Assembly (NCBI GenBank): GCA_003342895.1
Contig: PTFA01000042.1
Coordinates: 3,847,423-3,911,422, forward strand
Direction: 5' to 3'
Length of the DNA stretch: 64,000 bases
Source of the DNA: Casuarius casuarius
Lineage: Eukaryota > Chordata > Aves > Casuariiformes > Casuariidae
Part shown: piece after piece, positions 44,153 to 58,026 of the stretch
How positions within the stretch are numbered: the first letter of the stretch is position 1
Layout: every line of letters begins with the position of its first letter
Notes under the pieces: model-generated
The model's database searches: none
Told to the model about the DNA's origin: nothing
What the model saw: only the letters and a program-made list of their open reading frames with translations
Translations under genes and position numbers: made by a program

Positions 44153-47100
44153 ATGCTTTTAGGCAGAAGGGCTCTTTTTTAGTTTGGGAATGGAGTGTAG
44201 GAGGAATGCATTAGTCAAATTAATATACTCTCTATAGGGGTAACTGGATGAAATGTTATGGTAGGTATTGTACAGAACTTTTGATCCTTTCTGGCCTTAG
44301 AAGCAGCAGAGAAAGTGGGAAAAATATTCCCCTTCCAGCATGAAAGAGGATTCCTTGTTGAAGAGAAGGAACGGATCTCCTGAGAAGCATGAGGACAGCA
44401 GAGCTGTAGTGTGACCTATACAGCACATGTGCTTTCAAGCTGGTCTCTCTGCATGCAAGATCCCCCTCTCTTTCCCCTTGGCCCCACTGGGGCTTTCCCC
44501 GGCCCTGACCTACCAGTGCCTGAAGGATGCAGATCTGGATCATTACACAATTCTCTCCCCCGTTTCTGTAACCAGTTTTGTTTGTTTTGCTTTTTCCAGG
44601 ATTCTTGGTGAATTTCCTTTAATAGGAGGAGGTGGGTGTCTCTGAAGCTGTTTTATTTTGCTTTTGTGGTGCGAGTCACATGACGCCTTCTAACTCTGTT
44701 CTTTTCTTTGCTGCCTTTGTTACCCTTCTCCAGCCGTCTACTGAAAGCACTACAATGCAATTAAGACCCTGTCTGGGTGTGTAAGATATAAGAAACCAGT
44801 CTGAAAATTCTCTTATGGGGAAAGGGGTGAGGAAGGGGATAGCTTTTGCTGGCACCTCATGCACTTTTGCTCTTTCTTTCAGCAAGAGAGTTGCAGTTGT
44901 TTCAGCCTTAGTTTAGGCCTATTCCTCCACCATAGACTTGCTCGAGGAGGAGATGTCTACGTTTGAATATGGTTTTGCCATGTGATTTTTCTCATATGAA
45001 TTATTGGCCATCTGATGACACATGCCAACCTCCTGATGATTCATGTGATGTACTTTCTATGTGAAGATAATGCATGCTAGCTGAAGGACCAAGATGTGCA
45101 GAGTAGAGTCAAGTGCAGCATGACTAAGTTTGGAACATGATTTCAGACTGTTCAGGTCTCCAGTGCAAATAAATTGTCTGCATAAGATATTTTCACCTCT
45201 GGCTCTAGAATGAAAGATTCAGTACTTCTTCCCATGATTTTCTAGACTACTGCCTGACTGGATCTTGCCTAAGTTTGGTGCCTGCAATGAAGATGTCTAA
45301 TTTTAGAGCTTAGTGTCCACAGGCTCTTTGTATGATCAAAGGAAAGTTTTGCACCATCTGGGGATGATTCGGCCCATACAATGTCTGAATGATCCTCTGA
45401 TGTGCTGTCTCCTTTCCTTTACCTACAGAATATGACCATATTTTTTCTAACTTAGCCTCCTCTTCTAGGCACCTAGAGCTATGCATGATGAATGCAGGTC
45501 TAAGAGCCCTGGATTGGTAATCTGCCCTGCATAAGTGGAGTGATCTCCTTTCCTTCCACTCTCTCTTGCCTTGCTGAATTCAGCAGGGCTCAACTTGGAT
45601 GTAGGGGCCAACATGAACAGAACACATTGCAGGATCATTACCCAAATTATTCTTGATATAGGGAGGAAAAGACAATGGGAGGGAGGAGGCAAAAGGATGT
45701 GAAAAATACATGGTTTTAGTGTAATGTAACCAATTGTTTTAGAATATAATCGAGCCCTTGATTGGGCCAGGGAGTTAACTGAGAGAGAGAGATTCTTTAA
45801 TAATATTAAGTAATTATCTACTGCTGTTTCTCTTTTTGCTGCTATGCTTTCAAGCCTAGCTCAATTATCTGCTACTCCACATAGTCTATTACCAAGGTCA
45901 GCTTCTGCAATAGAGTGCAAATTTCTGTCAGTTTTCTTTTGTCTTGTTGTGGCTCTGTAGCAAAACCCATGAGAAAGTCAGTAATTCTGTCTGCTGAGCT
46001 ATGGGTAAATGGTCTGCAGGAAAGAGAGTGTAAGACTACACACAGAACAACAAGAGCAAAACAAAATACTGAATAACTTCCAGTCAAGTGAGCGCTAGGC
46101 ATACTTGTGGACTGAATGAGGCAGGACCTGTGGAAACAGAAGATGATGTTGTCGTGTAATTAAATGATCTTGCAAAATGTATGTGCGCAAAGGGGTGGGG
46201 ACATTAAATTTTCCTGCACCTCCTGAATAGACACACACACTAATTTCTCTTCTTTCCTCCCTGCCACATCCAGCAAAATGCTTGGTCTGAAGCTGACCCT
46301 CGACATGGGAAATTTCAGCCCAAGCAGTTATTCTGATAGGAGGTGAAACAAGTAAAACAAGCTGAAAATGTCACCGCCATGGGAAGTGTAAGGCAGCTTT
46401 AACAATAGGCGGAATTGCTGGCGATTCAATTAGGTTAATTTGACCACGCTTAGATCACTGTGAAGCTGAATAGATGTCCTTAACTGCCTTGTGTTTGCCT
46501 GGCTGCTAGGCTAGGGCATAGGACAGGGAGCCCCACCTTTGCTTGTCCTCCTGGGCAAGTAGCAGTGTCACCTTTTGCTGTCCCTTTTGGTCTGAAGAAA
46601 AATAAAATAGCAAAAAGCAAAATACAGGGCTGTAAACAGATCTGCAGGATCTTATGGCACATATGTTTTCTGTGAGCTACGAGTCAGGAACTGCTGGTGT
46701 GGAAATTTTAGCTTGTTTAGCAATTTCAGCCTTATGAGCTGCCTGTCAACCTGCTGGCTTTGAGTAGCTTTGGAGAAGGGAGAAAACAGCAAACAAAAGA
46801 GCATAGCACAGGTTAATGGAGGGGGTGATGGTGACCAAAAGAGGTGAATCCTGAAGTCCACTCTGTTCAGATGGGTAATGCAATTTGGGCTCAGTCCTCC
46901 TGTGGCACGGGAATTTGACCTTATTTATACTCCAGCATTAATTAAAGCCCCAATGCCCCAATGAGCCTCCCTTCGGATAGCTTCTTAACTTTTAAAACTC
47001 AGCTGAGTTATAACTGAAAATCACAGTACCATGCCTATGCCTATACTGTGCTTCTAGATGAAATGATCACAGCCTTTCCCACATAATCTGTTGAACTGTC

Positions 47101-50100
47101 TTTCTACAGGGAGGAGCTGAGAGTGCATTCTTATAAACCAGGCCTTTTGGAAATAAGCGGAGCTTCTTTAAGTGAGGAAAGGCGCTGTTGGTACAGCTGA
47201 CTTTCTTAACAACACTTGCGGGGGTGTTTTATTATTCAGTTTATTCAGAGCAGGATTAAGGTTCTAAAAATTGTTGTTCTAAACAATAATGAGTTCAATC
47301 TAGACAATGCGCAAAAGCCAGAATTCAAATCTTCAAAGATGTATGCACAAAGATTATTCAAATGAGCAGACACTTTGCATTTATCCTCAGGATGCCTAAT
47401 GAAAACAAAGCTAGCAGATTAATAGGTAAATTTACCATTAGCTTTGCATTTCATTCTATCTACTTACATATTAATTGTTTTTGTCAGATATGAATTATTT
47501 TGGAAGAGGAAAATGATTTTTTGATGTCCAAGGTGTTTTAATATGTAAATACAAAAAATTTGCAGGAAGCACACGAAGAAGGATGAAATAAAGAACTTTA
47601 TGTGATGGGAGATTTAAGTAGAATATAAGTTGCCGTAAGGTGCAAGTTTCCTTTTGGTCTTACTGAAATGAGAGATGAAGGTTATAAAGCCATTATTTAA
47701 TGTGCTGTATGCATTTAATACTGTTAATTACGTTGAATGGGCAGATGCTAGAAAATTCCTAACGGTTCTGCATATTGCTCCTTGTCATTTCCCTATCTAA
47801 GCAACTCTATTTTTTATGAGAGAATCAGTGTAGATTTACTTGCCTTGCTGATTTTCTTTGTTTTGCTCCTTTGGGCTTTCTTGAGCTCCCTTTTCTAGCC
47901 ATTTTGAGACATTAAACACTATTTAATCAATGTTAAATAGTGCCCAAGGCTTCATTAGTGTGACTTAGATCTCCTCATGACTGCCCTTTTTATTAAGAAG
48001 TAGCTTCAAATTATAGCACTTCTTCAAAAAGTGCAAGGGATTTAGGCCCCTCGTGTGCTTCCAGACTTCTTACACTGCTGTCACCCAGAGAGCATGGTCT
48101 CAAGACTGCATGCAGGTGAAATCTCTGCATTCTCCTTGTTTGCTTTTGGAATGACCCACTGGCCGAGTAAAACACATATGGTGGAAATTGAAAGTAGGCT
48201 AATCTAAACTGCAAGATGTAGAGAGATCTGCTTTTCTTAGAAAAAGGAACTCTTCCTATTTGGGAAAAAAACACTTAACAGAAGGAAAAAGGAGGCCACA
48301 TCCTCTTTTTCAGGGAAGATGCAACTAGGAGCATCATGTGGCTTTTTACTACCAAGATGTTACGAGCCAGTTATTACTTAATACGCAGGAGGCTGCAGCT
48401 CTCTCTCTCCCTTTTAAATTCTCCCCACTCAAACAGAGTCTAGCACAAATACCAGTTACCATGCAAGGGCTGCACAGTGCCCTGCAGTGACTGCCATTCT
48501 CCCTCCCAACAGTAAACTACAAGAAGGGCCAAGGTAAGACCTTTTCTCCCTGCTCAGCAGCTGCCTGATATGAGCATGTTGGCAGAAATCTGTGGTTGTG
48601 CAAAAGGTAATGAAGCTGAGCAGAGCATCTCTTTGCTTGCCTGCAGGTCATTCTGGTCCCTGGCTGGAAGAAGACCATCCAAGGAACCAGAAAGGATGGA
48701 GGAAGAAAGACTGGAAGGACTCAGGGAAGAAGTGGTAGGCGGAAGAAGACTTAGACTGGAAAAAATGGTAGCAGTAAAATGGGATTTTGATACTTTTCAC
48801 TTCTGATAAAACAGTATTTGGAAGTTTTATAGATGTTTATATAAGTCTGGCCAGGCATCCTCTATCAATGCATCTGACTTTTCAATTATTGAGGTATGTT
48901 CATCATTTTAACAGATACCTTGCTATTGCAAGTTAACAAAGAATACCGGCACCACTCCAAGCAAGCGAGCATATCTTCTATATTTTTGGCTTGATGTATC
49001 TTAAAGGTTTGTACTGAAATGTCCTGCAATTTGGCTTCCTTGCTGGCTTAGTTCACATGAATGCGAGGTGGATCCTGTGGACTTCTGCCTCCTCACAGGG
49101 TTTCATGAGGTCTCCCAGCTGTGTGGAAAGAAATATGCTCAGCAAGACTGTGCTGAGGAAGAGAGAGGAAGCGTTGCTGTGGGTCTCACACTTGCTATAT
49201 GTCAAGTGTGATCTGATTTCCTCAGAAAGCTTCCGGATCTCTCTTCTGTCATACCATGCCTGGCAGGAACATCACTTTGCTCACTTGATGATTTTGCTGC
49301 CAATGAACAGTTGTCATTGATGGCTCCTGTTTCTTTAATAAGGTTTTGTTTTGTGTTGTTTTGACAGTTCATCATCTTCTTCGTGGATTACATAGGAATT
49401 AGGATATTCATTTGCTTGTTTCTGAGGACAGAAATATTATTGCAGGAGTTTTGTTCTCAAATTGGCTTGAGAGGTTTTTTCTCTCAAGGTGACTTATCAT
49501 TTCATCCTCAGTGACAACTGTTGAAATAAATCTTTTGGATAAGAATCACTTGTGAACAGTAATAATGATAATACAGCTTGTATGTGTAATGAAAACCCCT
49601 GTCAGGAGCATGCAAAGTGTGGTTTCCATGTGAAGTTGTATATTGTTTACATGTGTACCTAGGGCACATTTGACTTACTTCCTTTGGCTGTCAAGTGAAA
49701 GGAACTGAAGAAGTGATGCGCAGCTAGGTTTGCCTGCTGTGAATGGACTTACTAGGTGGTTGTGAGAGATGGATGCATGGTGTGGAAGGGAGAAATGTGT
49801 CAGGCCTAGAGGACTTTCAGTCTCACATTGAGAAAAGGAGATCTCTTATGAGGACCCTCATGGCACAGTATTGTCAGAAATGTGCACTGCCACACCTGAC
49901 ACACTCCATGTGATCTATTTATCAATCAATCAAGTTTCTGGAGCAGCCTAGTTCACATTGCAATAGTCATTTTTATGCAGCTCAGATGTACAGGATCATG
50001 ACTGATATCTGTGGAACATAAGAAAATTTCCATGATAGTCCATGACACAAATGAGAGAAGAGCTTTTGATCATTTGGAAGAAAAGAAAGGAGGGAGAAAG

Positions 50101-52336
50101 GAGGAAGCAAGGGAAGAATGTGAATAATTAAAGCCATTTGACTAATGCCTTGTTGTAGTTCCAAACTGCTAAGTCTGATATAGCTGTTTAATTTCAAAGG
50201 CAACTGAACTAAGCTTCCCGTTTATAGAGCAGAGCTTGGAAACAACGAGACAACAGCATGCAAGAGCTAAATGATCGATTTTCTCCCAGGCCAGCAGTTA
50301 GCACTCTGTGTTAAACACTTTCTGTAGATTATGCTTTTAAATCATTAACAGCCTCAATTCACTAGTAATACTGAAAAAGAAGAATTGGAAGCCCTTTCAC
50401 TGTACTAAATATTTTAGATTAAGGACCTTTGCAGGAGAAGAATGGATTTGTTCTGCAACAGATTCTGCATTAGAGAGCTCTGTCTGGTGACAGGGCACAT
50501 ACCGGTTTGGACTGTTTTACATCCACACTCACAGGCTTGGATCAGACTTCACTTCCTCTCCAGCAATGACACTAATCACAGGGAAGGAGGAAACAATTCC
50601 TTAAGAGCACTTTTGTCCCTTCTGTGGAGTCTGGGGTTTAACTCCTGGTCTGTGCTATTCCTTCGTGCTGTTCAAAGCTACCATTACTTGGGACATAGAA
50701 ATGGATGTGAATGGGCACATGTGAGTGAATATAAAAGAAAAAAAAGCTCTTAAAACAGACAAAACAGATGCCAGTTTTATTCCCCCTGCACCTCCCTCAG
50801 GCTGTAACATGGAATTAAAAAATGGGGAAGCATCTATCCAAAAAAATAATTTAGAGATAATCAGACAGCTCTTTGATTCCCAAGATTGCAAGTGTCCCTG
50901 TTGCTTCCAACAACTTCTCCTTGGACAGCAGAATGGTAATTTAAATGGCCAACATATTCTTCTACTATGTTGGTAAGCCAAACAAATTTGTCTAGTATCA
51001 CTCAGTGGACAATCCCATTTACATTTTCATTTGGCTTGCAAAACTGGCTCCTGGTTTTAACTCTTGGGTTTGTGTTTTCTGAAGGCCAGCAGAACTCATG
51101 AAGCTTTGAGCAAGCTGCTGTGCTTTGGCACTGATATAACTGGTGCCAAGGATAGGCTAGCCCTGCTTTAATTTTGAAAATCCAGGAGCTGCTGCTGTTC
51201 TTCTCATGATGAATGTTTTTAGGTTGTAGGCGATGGACTAAACTTATATCTTTCATTGGTGACCAGTGTGAGGAGACAAAGAGGCCCATTAGACCCAAGC
51301 AGGAGCCAAGAGCATGGCTGATGGCACAAGATCAGGGCCTTGGCATTTCCTAATGGAGAGGTTTAACATTCCTTGAACAAGAGCACCGATTCCCAAATAG
51401 CTGGCTAGCTCAGAAAACAGCACCTCTTTCTTTTGCCCAGCCCTTTTGTTTTCCTCACTGAACAAACCTTCTTTCAGGGTTGGACATTAAAGGAAATACT
51501 TTACTGCATCTATTGTGCCTACTTACCCAGCCTACCGTGTGGACTCCAGGCTAAGCTCATGCACACAAAAGGCAGATGTTTAACTTTTTACTTGTTAAAT
51601 GTGCACCTTACATGGAAGCAACAGCTTTAGCATGTAGTGGTCGGGTGACAAACATGGAGGGGACTCTGTTCTGAAATCCCAGTGTAACAGAAGAATCACG
51701 ATAGCTACAAAATACACTTATCTTTCTGTAGGTCAAAGGGGGAAGATAATTTAGGGTTTTGGTATTGCCCCTCAGTTCTGTGTCTTCTCCCTTTACCCTG
51801 AGAACTCTGCATCAAGCTGTGATGCAACCTGTGTTATTAAAATTGAATCCCTAGCTATACGACTCATGACAGCTATGTTCTGATGCAATGTACGTTACCC
51901 AAAGAATGTCACATTGTGTTCTTCTTCCTGGAGTAGTTAGGGTTATAAAAAAGTTCTGGTGTGTTCTCACATGAAAGCAGCCAGTCCTAATGACTAATGA
52001 AGGATTCAGCCAGCAGGCTGCAAAGCTCTTAAAAGACCTTTTTAAGGACTCTTCCTAAGAAAAGACTATCAGGAAAATGATACACATGGATCTTCCTTGG
52101 CTCATGCTGTTGGAGCCTTAGCAACTACCACAGTCATGCTAGTGATACTCTTCCTTTATGTGAAGGGGGATGTTGTATATAAATTAGAATAGAAATACTT
52201 CCTATCCCACTATGCTACAAAGACCCAACAAATATTATGTGGTGCATTGCTTTTGCAAAATATTATATGTAGCCAAAAGACTTTTAATAGAAGTGTTTTT
52301 GAGGTGTTTTTTAAGATTGTTCTCTTGCATTCTGTA

Positions 52337-52347
52337 TTCAGCACCAC
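52337..52347 (+). promoter_or_regulatory. RE1/NRSE left half-site
   Basis: TTCAGCACCAC is an exact match to the left half of the REST binding element. The following AGAAGGTCAC does not match the GGACAG right half at the canonical or expanded spacing I could check, so only half-site binding could be proposed. Its relevance comes from REST commonly acting on neuronal genes, which include GIRK-type channels. Confidence 0.2.
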
Positions 52348-55300
52348 TAGAAGGTCACACACTATGAAATATCTGTGAGCTGAGGACACTACACACCCCA
52401 AAGGCTCTTTTTATTCCTCCTCTATGTTCCTTTCTCCTACAAGCTTTCTGCAACACTTAACACTTCCCTCCTAGTCTTCCCTTTCACTCCTCTGATTCTT
52501 TGGTCTATAGGCAACTAAAGTGATGGCAGAAGCCAACAGCTCTCCTAACCCGCTGCCAGAGTGTCTGCGAGGCCTTCATTTCCCCCTTTCTCTTTGCTGA
52601 TCCAAATATGCTCACTGATGCCCAGGAGATTCTGCATCCTTTGGGACTGGCACATCTTTTCCATGTGTCATCCAAAGGCAGAGAGATGAAGTGAGAAGTG
52701 GCTCCATGCAGAGGCTCACCAGTGGAAGCATTGCCAATGCCGTGCTTTACCAAAGAAAGGTCTAAACACTTTTATCAAGAACAAAAAACCTAATCTAGAG
52801 GTGGGTATCTAAAGCAAGAGGGCAGGCACACAAAGGTGATTTGGTAAAGCAGGATAACAACAGTATGCCATGGTATTCTCTGATTGTATAAAAAATCAGA
52901 ACAGCAAGAGTGTTACTGAGCTGGGTTGCAATCTGTAGTCTTCTTCAGAATACATTTATTAGAATAATGTAATTCCTAGAATAACCTGATTTTCTTTCTA
53001 TTTGGCATTTTAGTCATTAATTGAACAAACAGGTACAGGGAGCATCTACTGAAGGTAAGCTGGCATATAGTTCAAGTTATGAGGGATGTTGATCTAGCTG
53101 CAGGTCCCAAGGCTTAGCACACCCTTCTGTCAGATGTGCTTCAACATTCACTTATTTTTTTGTCATTGTTACTGTTTTTAAAAATGAGAGAATCCCAAAA
53201 TATGGAGTGCACAATTGCTATTATTCCATCAAAACAAACTGTATTTTGGAGCCTTATTAAGGTCCTTAGAACCAAACCTCATATTTAAAGTTGATTTGGA
53301 AGTAATTTAGTAAAGGAAGTGAGTTACCCTTAACAATATGTTAGATGTAGCTACTTTGTTTCCTTCTTACGCTATTTTTCCACTATGTAGCTGCCTTTTC
53401 CATCACAATGAGTGAGTGACTGGACAATGAAAGCATGTAGACATGCTTCTCTAAATGTCCTACCTATGAAAAAGTAAACTATACGGAATTATTTTTTGTT
53501 TGTTCACAGTGTTCAGAATTTACCGGGTTTGATTTGGAAGGCTAAGATGAGTTTTAAAAGCTTTTATGTTTACCTATAAGGGTGACAGAAACAAAAGCAA
53601 ACCTACAGCTAACTCCGACTGTGTATGAGGAATGAAGCATATTCCCTTAAACCTTGGCTTGCTTGAGTGGATGGCCTGCTTGGGACATCATCTGAAACAT
53701 TGCTGCCCCACGTGCTTTTACTGCAGTTTTTCAAGATGGAGGAATTGCCGTCAGATGTTACAAAAAGTAACGGACTACTACTTTATTTTTGCAGGTGTAT
53801 TTTTCCCTTATGCTCAGTCAACTGAAGCATGGCCTTTTTAGGAATTATGCATGCAGAGGTGAAGGTAATTGGCTTGGGCGTGTAATCTGAGTATGGAAAC
53901 AGAGAGTTTAAATGAATACACACAGCGTAGCTTCAGGCACCATCAGCTGGGGTGCTGATCTCCCCAGCTTCCTTCTGCAGGCAGTGGAAGGAGAAGATCT
54001 CCTCCAGAGCTCCCTAAATCAGAGCACCTAAAGTAACCTCTGGAGAAGCTTCAGGAGAGGAGCTTCCTAACATAGTGCTGGAAGTTAGGTGGTGTCACCA
54101 GATACTTCTGATGTTTTGTCAAATGCCTTCTGGGCTACATCACATAAAGGGAAAGAGCTTGCATTTCTGCAAGAAAAGGATAAAATTAAATTGCTTGGTC
54201 AGAAAAACAGGTGGATTTTCCAACCAGCCAGTGTTTGATGGTGCTACAGAAAAGTTTCCTGTTTGCCCATACTTTATGGAGGCAGGGAAATAGGTAGAAT
54301 TGATTCTTGAAGAGAAATGATGGGCCTGAGGGACTAGAGATTCAGTTCTCATTTGCTGGCTCCTTTGTCAAGTTGGATGAGATTTAGCTCATTTCATTAA
54401 ATACTTCCTGATCTCTGCTCTGAGGTCTGGGCTTCAGCACTCCCACTGCAGTACTTTGTAAGAAAGTATAAGAACCTCTCAGACCAAGCTATAGTTTGTA
54501 AGGTTGTAAGGAATACAAGTGGAAGGAAGAAGAATACACACACACACATGCTTTTGCTCTAAAATGCAAATCAATGAAAGTGCCTTGTTGATGACATAAT
54601 CCAAATGACATTTAATAAAAGATGGTCTTGTTGATGTGGCAGGCTTGGAAAGGATTTCAGTGATAGTTATGAAAACAAGACACCAGAAAACCCTACAAAT
54701 TACTGATCTCCGTATGAGTATCATATGCCATTAACATAAATGAAGATGATCTACCTCCCAAAAGAAGGAACAGTGTTCTGGAAGGTGGACAAAGGATGGA
54801 AGAAATCTCATGATTATATGACACATTGTTTTTTCTTCCAAATAGTAGATAAAGAGCTGAAAAGCATCCGAAGATTCATGGAGAAGAAACACAAAATGTG
54901 ATGTAGAATAAGGATGTAGCATTTTGTTTCTAAGGACTTTTTCTGAGTGGCTGAATCATTCTCAGATAAGACTCACAGAGATCTGAGATTCTCTTGACAT
55001 CTCTTGCTGGGGAAATTTGGGAGTGCAGGGCTCTCTCTGGCCACTCTTTGGGATATAGCGAGTCTGACGGATTTGGGCTCCGCTTCCAGTTCCATGCTAA
55101 CAGCTGGGGAGGCCTTCGTGCATATCTATACATGTATATTTATACCTGTATCTATTTGTTCATCTGAATATATGTATTACTTTTCCTGGTAACAACAGGC
55201 ACAAGATGCTTTCATTTCAGCAATTTGGAGTACTGACACAAGATAGAATGGCAAGTATTAATAATAATACTAATTATAAGCTATATTTTATGTCCACTTT

Positions 55301-56799
55301 ATTGGAAGCAGTGGACTCCTTGGTATATGTGGGGCTGTAGTTTAGAGTTCAATTTTATTTGCATTTCATGACCATTGATTCAACTGCAGAAGCTGCACTT
55401 CTGGACATCATTAGGTATTTCAGGGCAAATTTGGATTTGGATCTCTTCTTGTCTATGCCTTAGTGCTAACGTGGTACTTCAAGAGACTGGTATCTCTGCT
55501 TATATGAGCGACACATTTCACCCAGCTGCCAAGCACACAGTGCTATCTAGAAGAACATGCTCTGCTTTCCTTCAGAAATATTTCCTACTATGAGCTGTCA
55601 GTAACAGACAATTGCGGGCTCTTAAAATACTGTATTGTTTTTTTCTAGCACTATGGAATAAGGGTGGTTGGGCTTTATGTGCATGCATGCCTGTGGGAGA
55701 AAGAGAGAGATTCTGGATCCTCCTGACATATCATCTACCTGTCAGAGTGACTGCCAGCTGACATGGAGCTGTACTGTCTGCATCCTGAGCCTCCTCACAG
55801 AGCTATTCCTGAATTGCCTTCAAAATAGTTACTCTGTTCGGCAGCGGAATTCACAACACACTAAAAATCCCTGCCTGCACCTAAGCAGTCTTCAGGAATT
55901 CAATGAAAGAATCACTCCAGGGCATTTCCTACAGAAGGCAGTAAGAGCAGCTAGTCTGTATTTGATGCTCACTGATTAGTTAATGGCAGCTTGGCACATC
56001 CCTAAGGGCCTTTTCTAGCACGAACAGAGAGTTCTGCATCTCTGGCCTGAGGGGATCTGCCAAGCCTGCAAGGTGCCTTAGACTCTCTCCCTCTGTGTCA
56101 GGAACCCAGTTAACATATTTCATGCTGGGGAACTGTGTCTTTGCCTTTTCTCTTCTGCTTGAGATCTTCCTCTGCTGCAAATTTGCACAGAAGTTTACCC
56201 ACTTGAAATATTCTTGTTGAACAGAGCATGCATGCAAGCAAGAGAACAGGTGGAGTGCCTGCACCAACCATGAAAAGTAAGGATAAGTTTGTGAATGGTG
56301 AGTTTACTGGAATTTGCCATTCTCAGCTTAAATGCTGTTCAGTGGAAAGTTGATCATACTCAGATTCCAGATAGTATGTGAATTGTAGCATTTCGTGAAT
56401 AAAACTTTGTAAAAGAAAAACAGATTTGCTTGTAAATCTGCAAGAATATATTTACCACTGGGTAATATATATGGAGATGGTACCATTTTCATAGCATAAT
56501 TCCGTTCTACTCCCTCTCTCGTCATACTCCACCTTTCAAAATAAGATAAAACAGCTGTTGATGAAGGTAAAACATAGCAGCCCATTTTTGTGAACTGAGT
56601 AATAGAATTAGGCTTAAGTTATTAATACTGTATTGGTTTGCTGTTCAGAGTATGTATACGAGACCAGATTTCCTCTCAGGCTATGTGGCATATTTACACT
56701 ACTGGGAGAGCTAGCAATGAGCTCCAGAGGTGGCCTGAGGTATTTCTGTTAGCAGTCTTCTTAGCTGGGTTTATACTGCGATGTGTCTCAGAAAAAGAC

Positions 56800-56897
56800 T
56801 GAACTTGTGCCTAAGGCACAGAACTCAGGAAATCTGTGCTCTGCTCCCACAGCTTCACAGACATCCTTTGTGGTCTGTGGCAAGTCTTATCAGCAGA
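56800..56897 (+). repeat. MIR SINE, 5' half fragment
   Basis: The sequence follows the MIR head in order: CTAAGGCACAGAACTCAGGA, ATCTGTGCTCTGCTCCCACA, GTGGTCTGTGGCAAGTCTTA. These correspond to the tRNA-like region and the start of the conserved core (CTGCCACT...TGTGACCTTGGGCAAGTCACTT). Divergence is high, as expected for an ancient amniote repeat. Boundaries are approximate. Confidence 0.5.
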
Positions 56898-57944
56898 CTT
56901 TTTTTCTCTCTGACACGTGGTTACTGACACAGGGACTTTGGATTTTGGTTGCCTACTTCACATACCTGCATTTCTGCAGCAGTGCACCACAGCTCAGCTG
57001 AGACTTTTCGAAAATACAGGCCTCAGCCTCTGTGTGCACCTCAGGGAGCAATACTGTCTCACCTTGAAGTCCTACGGGAAGGTGGAATTAATGTTCCTCA
57101 GGGGCTCAAATAATACGGCAGTGCCTATAAATAATAGGAAGTAAAATAAATTGAATTCTATTGCTCGAAAATTCTTAGTAAATTGGCCATTTTTCTTTTT
57201 GCCCTCAAACAACTAAAGATGTATTATTAAACCTAAGCAAATACTAAAAAAAAAAGTAAGTAATATGAAGAAATTGACTCAGACCCAGAGTCAAGTTAAA
57301 ACTGGAAATAATTCTGTCCTTAATCCACTCTGTACTGCCCTGTAGTAACATTGGTTGTCATGCCAGAAGTCTAATAGTCTGCTCACATTCTCCATGGATA
57401 GAAGAACAAACCAGCCAGGGCACATTTTTGTTGCAAAATGCATTGATCTCATTGTGCTGCTAGTTGGCATTTAAAAGATTGTTTAAAACTTATTATTACC
57501 TGATTATTGCAAGACATTTCCCTGTTGCGTAAATGACAAATAGAAGTGCAAGTTCAGGTTGCTTATGGAATATACAAGCTGGTTATTTTACCCTTGCACA
57601 CTTACTCAAGTAAAGCTTGAGATAAATCAGAAGCTTCATGTAACTTACCTAGAAACAGTGCACTCAATACATTGATATAGATTTCGGGTAGTTTTCAAAT
57701 ACACAGAAGGCATTTGGTCATTGAACTCCTCTTCACATGTTTGAAAATAATCCCCTTGAAAATTTGTATATAATATATCATGTACGTAGAAATGTTCTTT
57801 AAAGACCAATGAGTATTGTTACCCCTCCTTATACCTGTGGAAATGATGGCATTGGCTATGAATGAGATTATTGAAAAGTGACAGATGATAACACATATCA
57901 AACACAGACTATCTGTAAGATCTTGTGTTTTTTTTTTTTAATGC

Positions 57945-58026
57945 TCTCTGTGACTCAGTTTTTCATTGATAACACAAATGGAAATAACATCTATGCCCTG
58001 GAACTGTTGCAAGGCTAATTGACTGA
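57945..58026 (+). repeat. MIR SINE, 3' half fragment
   Basis: CTCTCTGTGACTCAGTTTTT is followed by CATTGATAACACAAATGGAA, ATAACATCTATGCCCTGGAA and CTGTTGCAAGGCTAATTGAC. This parallels the MIR segment CTCTGTGCCTCAGTTTCCTC, ATCTGTAAAATGGGGATAAT, ACCTCATAGGGTTGTTGTGA. A preceding T10 tract is probably a local expansion. It lies about 1 kb from the 5'-half fragment in the same orientation; they may be separate copies. Confidence 0.65.

Larger units (their letters stand above)
38790..56795. other. intronic/flanking DNA, no gene recognised
   Basis: Long, mostly unique AT-rich DNA. Landmarks are a GC-richer patch at about 40.49-40.93 kb, a 9-mer triplication at 41.18 kb, a MARE-type motif at 42.415 kb, T- and AAAC-rich tracts at 43.8 and 44.1 kb, an RE1 left half-site at 52.34 kb and a short (AC)n run at about 54.54 kb. 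The longest open frame, 134 codons at 43270-43674 on the plus strand, shows no domain and is opposed by a 106-codon antisense frame. About 38.93-39.19 kb is repeat-free and could be conserved non-coding DNA. Confidence 0.55.
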
